A DNA stretch of 64,000 bases from Brevibacillus reuszeri (GCF_002897295.1 NZ_BEXF01000006.1:124001-188000); one strand, 5' to 3'. Counted from the first letter of the stretch, positions 34,432 through 43,633 are shown. Notes: a model not told the origin generated them from the sequence alone. Numbers and translations: made by a program.

Positions 34432-37000
34432 TGTCCATACGATTTTTATGCTGATTGGACCCACAGAATGTGGAAAGACAACGTTTGCCAAGGAGGTGCT
34501 TATCCCGGGGCTTCGTTTTGTGGACGAATCTAGAAGAATAAAGGCAAATGTTCAATATATTTCATCGGACCAGCTGCGGCAGGAGCTTCTGGGATACGAA
34601 TTTGATAAATACGATCAAGTTATGCTGGAAGCGAGTGAGCAAGCTTTTCATCTCTTGTTTGAAAAAGTAAAAATGGTCACTTCATTTCCAATCAATGCTG
34701 AATTTGTTGTGGTGGATACAACAGGCTTGTCAGAAGACTTCCGTGCCAAGGTCCGTGATATCGCAAAAGAAAATAATTACAACCTGGATGTGATTGTCTT
34801 TGATTATCGCAAACGCGAAGACTATTATGCGTCAGAGCGTTCGAAAAAATTGATTACTTCGCATACGCACCGAATGAAAAAAGAGGTTTTACGAGCGCTC
34901 TCAAAGGAAGGCTACACGCGCATTCACCGAGTCCGTGCGAAAGATTTTTACGGAATAGATACGCAGCAGGCAACTCCTGCATACAGGGTAGTGATCGAAA
35001 ATGGAGACGACTATGCTTCTACGATCCTGCCAAAAGACCAAAAGTACATCATCGTGGGAGACATTCACGAGTGCGTGGACGAACTAAAAGGACTCTTGCT
35101 GAGCTATGGCTTTCAAATAGAGGGGAATCGGGTCGAGCTGACTGAAAGAGTCCAGAATACCAAGGTAATCCTCGCAGGTGACTGGATTGATAAAGGTAAA
35201 AAGACACAAGAGATCATTCACTTTTTATACGAGAATCAGGAACACTTCTTATTTGTCATGGGGAATCACGAGAACTTTGTCTATAAATATTTGCATGGAG
35301 AGATAAAAGGGATTGAGCAAGAACTTCTCCATAACTTTTTTGATTCGATTCAGGTATTGATCGACGATCCAGGGCTGCAAGAGAAATTTTTCCACCTGCA
35401 TGCAAAATCAAAACCTTTTTACAAAGGAAACGCTATTTCGGGACCGACCTTTTATGTTACCCACTCGCCATGTAAAAACAAATATGTAGGAAAGCTCGAT
35501 ACGAACTCTGTGCGACGTCAACGTAATTTCCGGATTGACCGTAGCGCGGTACTTGAAGAACAGCTCTCCTTTATTAAAGAGGAAGCGACTGGGAACCATC
35601 CTTATCACATCTTTGGTCATGTGGCCGCCAAAAACGCGATTCGTATCAAAAACAAGCTGCATATTGACACGGGATGTGTACACGGCAATGCGTTAACAGC
35701 TGTTGAGATTACGAATAAGCCATATTTCAAGTCACATAAATCTACTTCTGCAGTATTCTCTGAGGAGCTCCGATCCTTGTTCCAGGAGGAGCGCCGCGTA
35801 TCGATTCACGATTTGGCAGACGAGGAAATCCGTAGATTACAGTACTGCTCGCAGCACAAAGTAAACTTCATTTCGGGCACCATGTCTCCAGCTGACAAGG
35901 ATGAAGCGAATAGTGATCTGGAGTCCTTGCGATCAGGCTTAGCCTATTTTGCCGGACGAGGTGTTCAGCAGGTAGTGCTGCAACCCAAATATATGGGCTC
36001 GCGGTGCAACATTTATTTGCATCGGGACCGGGAGCTTTGCTTTGCCGTCAGCAGAAACGGATACAAAATCAATCAGATAGATTTAGCTGAGGTATACAAT
36101 CAGCTATGGCGAAAGTTTTCTACGTACATGCAAGAAAAACAGATTGCCATGCTCATACTGGACGGAGAGCTGCTTCCATGGCGAGCGATTGGAGAGGGTT
36201 TGATTGAAAGGCAATTTACCCCGATTGAAAAAGCGTTGGAGAGCGAATTGGAATTTTTGAAGCAAACAGGCTTTGATCAAGCAATCGACAAGCTCGCTAC
36301 TGAGTATAGAGAAAGTGGCTTTGAAAAAGATCAATACCACACTTCAAAAGCGGAACTGACCCAGCGATACGGATCGAGGATGTATCAAACATTTAAGTAT
36401 GTACGTGACGCACTTGATACCTACGCGCCAGTCGAGGAGCATCAAAAGGCTTTACGCATTTACCAAAAGCAGCTCACTTTGTATGCCGGTGAGGCTGAAC
36501 TAGAATATAAGCCGTTTGCGTTATTAAAAATCGTCTATAACAATGGTGATGAGGAAGTACCAAGCTGGAAAACCTCGGATATGTATTCGTTCTTATCGGA
36601 CGACGAGTGTATGTCGATAGATTTAACAGAAGCGGGCGCATATGAGCACGCGGCTCAGTTTTTTTCAAAAATGACAGTAGAAAATCAGATGGAAGGGCTC
36701 GTAATAAAACCCGAAGTTACTACGGGAAAAGCGGTGCCTTATATGAAAGTACGGAATCCAGAGTATTTATCTATCATTTACGGGTACGATTACCGTTTTC
36801 CGCATAAGTACAGCAAGCTGTTTAAACAAAAAAACATTACTCCAAAGCTGCGTACATCCATGCAAGAATACAACCTTGGATCGAAAATGCTTTCTGTACC
36901 ATTTGACGAGATTTCTCCTACCAATCAATCGTATCGGGAAATCGCAGCGAATTTGTTATTTGAAGTCGCAAAAGAAAAAGAAATAGACCCGCGCTTGTAA
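34409..37000 (+). CDS. pnkp: Polynucleotide kinase-phosphatase-ligase (Pnkp)
   Basis: An 863-residue three-domain RNA end-healing and sealing enzyme, about the size of the Clostridium thermocellum enzyme. The kinase has P-loop GPTECGKT (17-24). The phosphatase has the metallophosphoesterase motifs GD218IH, GDWIDKG and GNHEN. The adenylyltransferase has the ligase lysine Lys527 in QPKYMGSR and a later ELLPWR motif. It phosphorylates 5'-OH ends, removes 2',3'-cyclic phosphates and, with Hen1, seals tRNAs cut by ribotoxins. AAAGGGGGG lies 2-8 bases before the ATG inside hen1. Confidence 0.95.
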   Translation: MSVEIRTNVHTIFMLIGPTECGKTTFAKEVLIPGLRFVDESRRIKANVQYISSDQLRQELLGYEFDKYDQVMLEASEQAFHLLFEKVKMVTSFPINAEFVVVDTTGLSEDFRAKVRDIAKENNYNLDVIVFDYRKREDYYASERSKKLITSHTHRMKKEVLRALSKEGYTRIHRVRAKDFYGIDTQQATPAYRVVIENGDDYASTILPKDQKYIIVGDIHECVDELKGLLLSYGFQIEGNRVELTERVQNTKVILAGDWIDKGKKTQEIIHFLYENQEHFLFVMGNHENFVYKYLHGEIKGIEQELLHNFFDSIQVLIDDPGLQEKFFHLHAKSKPFYKGNAISGPTFYVTHSPCKNKYVGKLDTNSVRRQRNFRIDRSAVLEEQLSFIKEEATGNHPYHIFGHVAAKNAIRIKNKLHIDTGCVHGNALTAVEITNKPYFKSHKSTSAVFSEELRSLFQEERRVSIHDLADEEIRRLQYCSQHKVNFISGTMSPADKDEANSDLESLRSGLAYFAGRGVQQVVLQPKYMGSRCNIYLHRDRELCFAVSRNGYKINQIDLAEVYNQLWRKFSTYMQEKQIAMLILDGELLPWRAIGEGLIERQFTPIEKALESELEFLKQTGFDQAIDKLATEYRESGFEKDQYHTSKAELTQRYGSRMYQTFKYVRDALDTYAPVEEHQKALRIYQKQLTLYAGEAELEYKPFALLKIVYNNGDEEVPSWKTSDMYSFLSDDECMSIDLTEAGAYEHAAQFFSKMTVENQMEGLVIKPEVTTGKAVPYMKVRNPEYLSIIYGYDYRFPHKYSKLFKQKNITPKLRTSMQEYNLGSKMLSVPFDEISPTNQSYREIAANLLFEVAKEKEIDPRL

Positions 37001-37030
37001 AGCGCTGCCTAATTAGGAGGATAAAATAAC

Positions 37031-38254
37031 GTGTATCAAACGATCAACAACGTAAGAGTATGGGGTAATCCGTTAGAAAATGCCGTATCACAAGCAGTTA
37101 CATGCGCCAACCATGGAAATGTCGTACAGGTACTGCTAATGGCGGACCATCACAAAGGTTATTCGCAGCCTGTCGGCGGGGTCGTCGTGTACGAAGGACA
37201 AATCTCGCCATCTGGCGTCGGTTACGATATCGCGTGCGGGAATAAAGCAGTCAAAACAGATTTGAAGTACGAGGATATCAAGGGAAAAATAAGTACAATT
37301 ATGGACTCTATCTCAAAAAAGATTTCGTTCGGGATTGGACTCTCCAATAGTAAAAAGGTAGAGCATGATCTGTTTGACGATGAAAACTGGTCCGTTTATC
37401 GAGAAATTGGGCAGCAAGAGCATGATACTCTCAAAGCATTGGCACGTAATCAGCTAGGTACTGTCGGGAGCGGCAATCATTTTGTTGATATTTTTGTAGA
37501 AGAGTCTACGGGAGATGTTTGGATCGCCAATCATTTTGGCAGCCGTGGCTTTGGTCATAAGACAGCAAGCGGATTTTTAAATTTGGCACAAGGAAAAAAA
37601 TTCTCAGATAAAGCAGCCGGGGAGAGCATGGATCAAGCTCCAACTCTGCTTGACCTAAATAGCGAGCTAGGAGACATGTACTTCCGCGCCATGACGCTGG
37701 CAGGCAGGTATGCCTACGCTGGACGCGATTATGTAAGCGACCTTGTCTTGTCCATTTTAGGCGCGAAATCCGTATTTGAAGTCCACAATCATCACAATTT
37801 CGCCTGGAAGGAAATGCATAACGGCAAAGAGGTCGTCGTCGTGAGAAAAGGAGCAACTCCATCCGCTCCGAATCAATTAGGCTTTATTGGTGGAAGCATG
37901 GGTGATTTCTCGGTGATTGTAAGAGGGAAGGACTCCGAGGAAAATGCGGATGCTTTTTATAGTACCGTGCACGGGGCTGGTCGAATCATGAGCCGTACAG
38001 AGGCAGCTGGCAAAATGAATTGGAAAACAAAGACGCGAAAAGGAGGAAAAATCTCCGTCGAGCAAATGAGAAGCGCGATCAAGCAATTTGGAGTCGAGTT
38101 ACGCGGTGCGGGAACGGATGAGAGCCCCTTTGTCTATAAAAAGCTCGGAGATGTACTCGATGCGCATCAAGAAACGGTAGAGGTATTACATGTGTTAAAG
38201 CCTATCGGGGTGTGTATGGCTGGCGCAGATGAATTCGATCCCTATAAAGACTGA
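37031..38254 (+). CDS. rtcB: RtcB RNA-splicing ligase
   Basis: A 407-residue GTP- and Mn-dependent ligase that joins 3'-phosphate or 2',3'-cyclic phosphate ends to 5'-OH ends. Metal ligands and active-site motifs are visible: D66 and C69 in GVGYDIACG, N149-H150 in GSGNHF, H168 before GSRGFGH, H252-N-H-H255, and the guanylylated His314 in VHGAGR. The size matches the E. coli enzyme. GTG start with TTAGGAGG upstream. Its presence in the same operon as Pnkp/Hen1 means both major RNA-sealing pathways are co-expressed. Confidence 0.95.
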   Translation: MYQTINNVRVWGNPLENAVSQAVTCANHGNVVQVLLMADHHKGYSQPVGGVVVYEGQISPSGVGYDIACGNKAVKTDLKYEDIKGKISTIMDSISKKISFGIGLSNSKKVEHDLFDDENWSVYREIGQQEHDTLKALARNQLGTVGSGNHFVDIFVEESTGDVWIANHFGSRGFGHKTASGFLNLAQGKKFSDKAAGESMDQAPTLLDLNSELGDMYFRAMTLAGRYAYAGRDYVSDLVLSILGAKSVFEVHNHHNFAWKEMHNGKEVVVVRKGATPSAPNQLGFIGGSMGDFSVIVRGKDSEENADAFYSTVHGAGRIMSRTEAAGKMNWKTKTRKGGKISVEQMRSAIKQFGVELRGAGTDESPFVYKKLGDVLDAHQETVEVLHVLKPIGVCMAGADEFDPYKD

Positions 38255-38356
38255 TGTTTGTTCGATGAGAGAAGGAACGACGCCTACTTATTTCGAAATA
38301 ATAGAGTAGACCTCACGAATCAACGGAAGATAAGTATTGAAAACGGGAGGGAGAAA

Positions 38357-39598
38357 ATGAATTCATTCGAGCAAAACATAGAGAAATATGCGGATTTAGC
38401 CGTTCGGACAGGAGTGAATTTGCAACAAGGGCAGACGCTTGTCATCCGCGCTCCGATTGAAGCCGTTACTTTTGTTCGTGTATTAGCGGAAAAGGCTTAT
38501 GATGCTGGCGCGAAGCATGTCCATGTGGATTGGAACGATGACGAGCTATCGCTGATCAAGTACAGGAAAGCACCAGATGAAGCCTTTACGGAATATCCAG
38601 CTTGGAAGGCAAAAGGCTTCGAAGAGCTGGCAGCTGGCGGAGCAGCATTTCTCACTATTTACGCACCAACACCTGGACTTCTGAAAGACATAAATCCAGA
38701 GCGAATCGCTACGGAAGCTAAGACGACTGCGGTTGCGCTGGAAAAATACCGGAACTACACAAAGTCAGATGGTGTGAGCTGGTCGATCATCGCGTTTCCG
38801 ACAGAAGCCTGGGCAAATAAGGTATTTCCCGATCAACCAGTCACACAGGCAATCGAATCTTTGTGGGATATCATTTTCAAGGTGACACGAATTTATGAGC
38901 ACGATCCGATTGCAGCGTGGAACGAGCATAATACCAAGCTTGCCAATATCGTGGAGTACTTAAACAAAAAGCAATACAAACAGCTGATCTACGAGATGAA
39001 TGAAACAAAGCTGTCCGTTGATTTGCCGAAACAACATGTTTGGAAAGGCGGAGCTTCTCGCACACAGCAAGGAATCGTCTTCAATCCAAACCTGCCAACC
39101 GAAGAAGTATACACCATGCCTCACAAGGATGGGACCAATGGAGTCGTTCACAGTACGAAGCCTCTTAACTACGGAGGCAATCTCATAGACCATTTTTCAC
39201 TTGTGCTTGAGAACGGAAAGGTGATTGATTTTTCAGCGGAGACAGGCTACGAGACACTGCAGCATTTACTGGAAATGGATGAAGGCGCCCGTCATTTAGG
39301 AGAAGTGGCGCTTGTCCCGTACCGTTCGCCGATTTCCTTGTCAAATCTGATTTTTTACAACACGCTTTTTGATGAAAATGCCTCCTGTCACTTTGCACTG
39401 GGGCAATGCTACCCGACAAATATCAGCGGTGGAACGAGCATGACGGACGAAGAGCTAGCGCAGCATGGAGGCAATAAAAGCCATATTCACGTTGATTTTA
39501 TGATGGGCGGAGCAGAAATGAATATTGATGGCATCACGGAGGACGGGAAGAGAGAGCCGATCTTCCGCGATGGCGAGTGGGCGTTAGACGGTCTGTAA
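38357..39598 (+). CDS. Aminopeptidase II, M29 family (AmpS type)
   Basis: A 413-residue metallo-aminopeptidase of the AmpS/AmpT family, with the usual N-terminal FEQNIEKYADLAVRTGVNLQQGQ and the C-terminal metal-site regions (HNxS-like NKSHIHVDFMMGG, and EVALVPY). ATG 38357 is chosen because GGGAGGGAG lies just before it. It follows rtcB by 102 bases in the same direction and precedes the terminator at 39611, so it may be the last gene of the RNA-repair transcript. A functional link to RNA repair is not established. Confidence 0.88.
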   Translation: MNSFEQNIEKYADLAVRTGVNLQQGQTLVIRAPIEAVTFVRVLAEKAYDAGAKHVHVDWNDDELSLIKYRKAPDEAFTEYPAWKAKGFEELAAGGAAFLTIYAPTPGLLKDINPERIATEAKTTAVALEKYRNYTKSDGVSWSIIAFPTEAWANKVFPDQPVTQAIESLWDIIFKVTRIYEHDPIAAWNEHNTKLANIVEYLNKKQYKQLIYEMNETKLSVDLPKQHVWKGGASRTQQGIVFNPNLPTEEVYTMPHKDGTNGVVHSTKPLNYGGNLIDHFSLVLENGKVIDFSAETGYETLQHLLEMDEGARHLGEVALVPYRSPISLSNLIFYNTLFDENASCHFALGQCYPTNISGGTSMTDEELAQHGGNKSHIHVDFMMGGAEMNIDGITEDGKREPIFRDGEWALDGL

Positions 39599-39610
39599 TC
39601 GATGGGAAAT

Positions 39611-39640
39611 AGAATCCTTTCAAGACGAGGATTCTTTTTT
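39611..39640 (+). terminator. Terminator after the RNA-repair operon
   Basis: AGAATCCT (39611-39618) pairs with AGGATTCT (39628-39635), followed by TTTTT. Confidence 0.85.
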
Positions 39641-39647
39641 CGTTGAC

Positions 39648-39686
39648 TTATCATTTTTGAGAACTTTTTCTCATTTTTTGTAAATC
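39648..39686 (+). promoter_or_regulatory. Two candidate activator sites upstream of a sigma-54 promoter
   Basis: Two tandem copies, TTATCATTTTTGAGAAC (39648-39664) and TTCTCATTTTTTGTAAATC (39668-39686), resemble TTCTCAYTTTTWAGAAATG found upstream of the aminotransferase gene (15 and 16 of 19 positions). They lie about 75-110 bases before the sigma-54 promoter at 39759. Confidence 0.5.
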
Positions 39687-39758
39687 TGTTGGAGCGATTT
39701 TCTAACATTCACAGGCAATTGGAAGAGATGCTGCCACGAAATAAGAGGGAACTAAAAG

Positions 39759-39774
39759 TGGCATTAGAATTGCA
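39759..39774 (+). promoter_or_regulatory. Sigma-54 promoter of the molybdopterin oxidoreductase gene
   Basis: TGGCATTAGAATTGCA fits the -24/-12 consensus with invariant GG and GC correctly spaced. It lies 50 bases before the ATG. Confidence 0.7.
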
Positions 39775-39824
39775 AATGCTTTGGAAGTGTTTGCTGGATG
39801 CCGCTACTAAGAGGAGTGTGTGCC

Positions 39825-41852
39825 ATGAAAACAGTCAAAACCGTATGTCCGCATGATTGTCCAGATACATGCTCGATTGTCGCACAAGTAGAAGACGGCA
39901 GAGTTATTTCTACAAAAGGCGACCCAGCTCACCCATTTACACGTGGTGCTTTGTGTGCAAAGGTTATTCGCTACAGTGAACGGATCTACTCTCCAGATCG
40001 TCTTCTATACCCATTGCGCCGCGTCGGGGCAAAAGGGGAGGGGAGATTTGAAAGAATTTCCTGGGATGAGGCTTTGGATGAAATTGCGTCACGATTAAAG
40101 CAGACCATTCAAGAACACGGGAGTGAAAGCGTTTACTGTTTCGAAGGAAGCGGCAACATGGGGATTATCCAAATGAACGCGCATTCTCCCTTTTTTCATA
40201 AGCTGGGAGCGAGTCAAGGACGAGGAAATCTGTGCTCACCAGCTGCGGATGTTGGATGGAATTACACGATTGGCGCCATGCTTGGAAGTCGGCCGGAATC
40301 TGTGAAGCAAACAGACCTGTTCCTTGTTTGGGGATCAAATATGGCTTCGAGCAACATGCATATGCTTGCTTTTTTCAAGGAAGCAAAGAAGCACGGTGCA
40401 CAAATGGTCGTCATTGATCCGTATAAAAATCGCACGGCCAAACAAGCGGATTGGTACGTCCCGATTCGCCCGGGGACAGACGCTGCTCTAGCGCTTGGCA
40501 TGATGCATGTGCTGGTAGATGAGGGACTTATCGATCAGGCTTATATCGAAAAATATACGTTGGGCTTTCCTGAATTGAGCGAATCCCTTGCCGATTACAC
40601 GCCGAAGAGGGTGGAGCAGATTACAGGAGTACCAGCAGAGGATGTGAAGCGTCTGGCGCGTATGTACGGACAGGCGCGTGCACCGTTTATCCGGATCGGA
40701 ATTGGTGTCTCGCGCAGTCGTAGAGGCGGGATGTCCATTCGCACGATCTCCTGCTTGCCTGGTCTCGTAGGTGCATTCCATAAGCCAGGAGGAGGGGCAT
40801 TGATGTTTACTTCTGGTGCCTTCCCCATCAACATGGAGGCGATTTATCGCTCTGATCTGTTGTCAAAAGAGACGCGAATTCTGGACAATGTGCGGTTAGG
40901 GTACAACCTCATGAATGAAGATGTTTCTCCGATAAAGTGCTTGTTCGTAACGGGGAGTAATCCGGTCTTGTCTTGTCCGGATGCAGGGATGGTCCGCAAT
41001 GGCCTATTGCGCGAGGATCTGTTTACGGTCGTTCACGAGCAATTCATGACGGATACAGTCGCCTATGCTGACCTTGTCCTGCCAGCCACGACATCCTTTG
41101 AAAGCTTTGATGTATTTAAAAGCTATGGGCACACCTATTTGCAAAAAGCGGAACCAGTGATCCCTCCACTCGGTGAAGCGAGAAGCAATTACGATCTGTA
41201 TACCGCACTCGGCAGGCGGATGGGCTACACCGAAGACATTTTCTCAAAACCGATAAGGGACCTAGTATGGGACCTATTTCCTAGCTTACAAACGAATGAG
41301 ACGCTGCGTGATGATCTTCAACAAGGGAAAACGATTGAGCTGTTCAATATCGACGATGCGTTCGCAGACGGATTTCCAACTCCTTCTGGAAAGCTGGAAT
41401 TTTACTCGGAACAGATGAAAAAAGATGGCTATCCTCCGCTCCCGACCTATCTGGAGGTTGATGAGGAGGAAGGAGACCTTCATCTATTGACACCACCTGC
41501 TCATTTTACGTTGAATACGTCGTTTGGTGGAGTGGAGGCGTTGCGTGAGAAGGAAGGCAAGCCAACGCTGCAGGTACATCCTGTTGATGCGGCAGTGCGG
41601 GGAATTGAAGAGGATGGCTGGATAGAAGCGTACAATCAACGGGGAAGCGTACAGCTATGGGCACGTCTGACAGAGGAAATACCCCCAGGTACTGCGGTTG
41701 CAGAGGGAGTATGGTGGAGCCGTGACACGCCAGACCAAAAACCGATCAATTTGCTTACGAGCGATCGGTTAACCGATATGGGGTGGGGGAGCACACTGCA
41801 CGATAATCGTATTTTCATAAGAAAACCTTTATCGAAGCAAACTCAAGGGTGA
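39825..41852 (+). CDS. Molybdopterin-dependent oxidoreductase with a [4Fe-4S] cluster
   Basis: A 675-residue enzyme of the bis-MGD (DMSO reductase/formate dehydrogenase) family. The N-terminal cluster ligands are C8-x3-C12-x3-C16-x27-C44. The cofactor-binding domains follow (LVWGSNMASSN, VVIDPYKNRTAKQAD, FVTGSNPVLSCP, and the C-terminal MGD-binding LHLLTPPAHFTLNT). There is no Tat signal, so it is cytoplasmic. GAGGAG precedes ATG 39825. No electron-transfer subunits are adjacent. The substrate is unknown; a sigma-54 promoter points to nitrogen or amino-acid catabolism. The gene's 3' end is part of a tandem repeat. Confidence 0.88.
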   Translation: MKTVKTVCPHDCPDTCSIVAQVEDGRVISTKGDPAHPFTRGALCAKVIRYSERIYSPDRLLYPLRRVGAKGEGRFERISWDEALDEIASRLKQTIQEHGSESVYCFEGSGNMGIIQMNAHSPFFHKLGASQGRGNLCSPAADVGWNYTIGAMLGSRPESVKQTDLFLVWGSNMASSNMHMLAFFKEAKKHGAQMVVIDPYKNRTAKQADWYVPIRPGTDAALALGMMHVLVDEGLIDQAYIEKYTLGFPELSESLADYTPKRVEQITGVPAEDVKRLARMYGQARAPFIRIGIGVSRSRRGGMSIRTISCLPGLVGAFHKPGGGALMFTSGAFPINMEAIYRSDLLSKETRILDNVRLGYNLMNEDVSPIKCLFVTGSNPVLSCPDAGMVRNGLLREDLFTVVHEQFMTDTVAYADLVLPATTSFESFDVFKSYGHTYLQKAEPVIPPLGEARSNYDLYTALGRRMGYTEDIFSKPIRDLVWDLFPSLQTNETLRDDLQQGKTIELFNIDDAFADGFPTPSGKLEFYSEQMKKDGYPPLPTYLEVDEEEGDLHLLTPPAHFTLNTSFGGVEALREKEGKPTLQVHPVDAAVRGIEEDGWIEAYNQRGSVQLWARLTEEIPPGTAVAEGVWWSRDTPDQKPINLLTSDRLTDMGWGSTLHDNRIFIRKPLSKQTQG

Positions 41853-42048
41853 GCGACCGCGTTTTAGCGGTAGGTTATTCTTGCTAAATCAGGATGAAGG
41901 TACGTGAAGATTATACTTTCTGATTTAGTATGAAAACCATTATCGAAGAATCTTCAGGGGTGAGCGACCGCGTTTTAGCGGTAGGTTATTCTTGCTAAAT
42001 CAGGATGAAGGTACGTGAAGATTATACTTTCTGATTTAGTATGAAAAC
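41821..42048 (+). repeat. 111-bp tandem direct repeat with two hairpins per unit
   Basis: 41821-41937 and 41932-42048 match at 111 of 117 positions with a 111-base period, and 91 bases (41847-41937 and 41958-42048) are identical. Each unit can form ACCGC-GTTTTA-GCGGT and a longer hairpin CTAAATCAG/CTGATTTAG around 27 bases. The first unit includes the last ten codons of the molybdo-enzyme gene. All six differences lie in the 5' part. It could be a tandem structured RNA, an intergenic repeat family member, or a simple duplication. Confidence 0.8.
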
Positions 42049-42223
42049 TGGCGCCAGACAGAGAATAGCGCTAGTGAAATCAAATTATGCATGGAATGGG
42101 AGGCAGTAGGCATCGTCCACACAGCTAGGCAAGCGAACAAAGGAGGTGATACTTTTTAGAATTGAGCGCCATTCGTTTGATGCAGGTGATACCAAATGAT
42201 TTATTGTGAAGGGGGTAGTTCAT
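42049..42223 (+). other. Leader of the permease gene with an orphan Shine-Dalgarno sequence
   Basis: AAAGGAGGTGAT (42139-42150) is a full 12-base complement to the 16S 3' end, yet no start codon lies at normal distance. A 15-codon frame starts at TTG 42162, 15 bases past GGAGG, and ends at TGA 42207-42209 just before the permease start. It may be a leader peptide coupled to the permease. No promoter was recognised here; read-through from upstream is possible. Confidence 0.4.
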
Positions 42224-43591
42224 TTGGAAAAACAGCTTTCATTCAATCGTTCGTTGACGCTGCTGCCAGTTGTTTTGTTTGGACTCGCCTACATGGCTCC
42301 CATGACTGTCTTTTCAACCTATGGTGTGGCATCAGAAGCTTCGCAAGGGATGCTACCTGCTGCCTATCTGGTGGCTTTGATCGCCATGATGTTCACTGCC
42401 TACAGTTACGGGCAAATGGTAAAAGCGTATCCAGTAGCAGGTTCGGCCTATACGTACACACAAAAATCGATGAACCCTCATATCGGATTTTTGGTTGGCT
42501 GGGTAGTCTTGACGGATTATTTGTTTTTGCCCATGATCAATTTTTTGGTAGCGGGTATTTACTTGTCTGTCGCTTTTCCATCTATTCCTACCTGGATATG
42601 GGTCCTGCTGTTTATTTCCGCAATCACGATTATCAACCTGCTCGGAATCAAACTGACGACGAACATCAATGCGTGGTTAATTTCCTATCAGTTTCTTGTC
42701 ATCGCACTATTTATCATTCTTTCCTTCAAAGGAATTGCTGAAGGGATGGGGACTGGCACGTTTTTTTCCATGCAGCCCTTTTTTAACCCAGATGTGTCTT
42801 ACTCATATGTTCTTGCCGGTTCTGCGATTTTGTGCCTGTCGTTTCTTGGCTTTGACTCTGTTACGACCCTCTCCGAAGAGACGATCGATGCCAAAAAGAC
42901 GATCCCTCGTGCCGTTTCTCTTATCGCCCTGATCGGTGGCTGCATGTTTATTTTCGTATCATATATTGGTTATATGGTTCATCCCAACTATACTTTTTCT
43001 GATCCAGATTCAGCTGCGTTTGAGATTGCGCAGTACATAGGGGGAACCTTGTTTAGCTCGATGTTTCTCGCTGGGATGATCGTATTGTGCTTCGCATCGG
43101 CCCTTTCCTCACATGCCAGCGTGTCCCGACTTCTCTTTGCCATGGGACGCGACTCCGTTCTTCCAAAAAAGATTTTTGGTCATCTGAATCCTCAGTTCAA
43201 TACTCCGATCTACAATATCATCATTGTCGGCATTTTTTCCTTATCAGCGCTCTTCATTGATTTGGTTACAGCAGCTTCCTTTATCAATTTTGGGGCACTC
43301 GTGGCCTTTACCTTTGTAAACCTATCTGTCATTTTCCATTACTTTATTAGACAAAAAAAGCGTTCGCCAAAAGAGTCCATCCGTTACTTTGTACTGCCTC
43401 TGATCGGCTCCCTTTTCAACATATGGCTATGGACAAATCTGAATGTGAACTCCTTGTTGCTTGGACTGATTTGGGGGGCAATCGGACTGATTTACCTGAT
43501 GTATTTGACGAACATGTTCCGAAAGCGCCCACCCGAAATGAATTTTGAAGATAAAGAATCTTCTGTCGAAACGCGTGTTCCAGCATCATAA
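42224..43591 (+). CDS. APC-family amino acid/polyamine permease
   Basis: A 455-residue membrane protein with about 12 membrane segments and the APC-family start (LPVVLFGLAYMAPMTVFSTYGVAS) with the unwound first-helix region, and SFLGFDSVTTLSEE around segment 6. TTG 42224 is chosen because AAGGGGG lies 8 bases upstream; an in-frame GTG at 42206 has no such site. It is followed by an amidohydrolase gene 42 bases later, so the pair may import and hydrolyse one compound. The substrate is unknown. Confidence 0.88.
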   Translation: MEKQLSFNRSLTLLPVVLFGLAYMAPMTVFSTYGVASEASQGMLPAAYLVALIAMMFTAYSYGQMVKAYPVAGSAYTYTQKSMNPHIGFLVGWVVLTDYLFLPMINFLVAGIYLSVAFPSIPTWIWVLLFISAITIINLLGIKLTTNINAWLISYQFLVIALFIILSFKGIAEGMGTGTFFSMQPFFNPDVSYSYVLAGSAILCLSFLGFDSVTTLSEETIDAKKTIPRAVSLIALIGGCMFIFVSYIGYMVHPNYTFSDPDSAAFEIAQYIGGTLFSSMFLAGMIVLCFASALSSHASVSRLLFAMGRDSVLPKKIFGHLNPQFNTPIYNIIIVGIFSLSALFIDLVTAASFINFGALVAFTFVNLSVIFHYFIRQKKRSPKESIRYFVLPLIGSLFNIWLWTNLNVNSLLLGLIWGAIGLIYLMYLTNMFRKRPPEMNFEDKESSVETRVPAS

Positions 43592-43633
43592 TATTACCCG
43601 TGCAATGGGAAGAGAGGAAAGAAGGGGAGACGA

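Noticed and set aside
41847-41880. A T-box antiterminator, because GGGTGAGCGACCGCG resembles GGGTGGNACCGCG
   Set aside because: The T-box core is not matched exactly, no complementary CGTCCC or terminator follows, and no specifier stem is seen. The sequence belongs to the tandem repeat.
41821-42048. A CRISPR array
   Set aside because: There are only two units, the period is 111 bases with no variable spacers, and no cas genes are nearby.
42196-42741. A 181-residue frame overlapping the permease start
   Set aside because: It lies in another frame of the APC permease gene, is rich in Cys, Phe and Ser as shadow frames are, and lacks a ribosome binding site.
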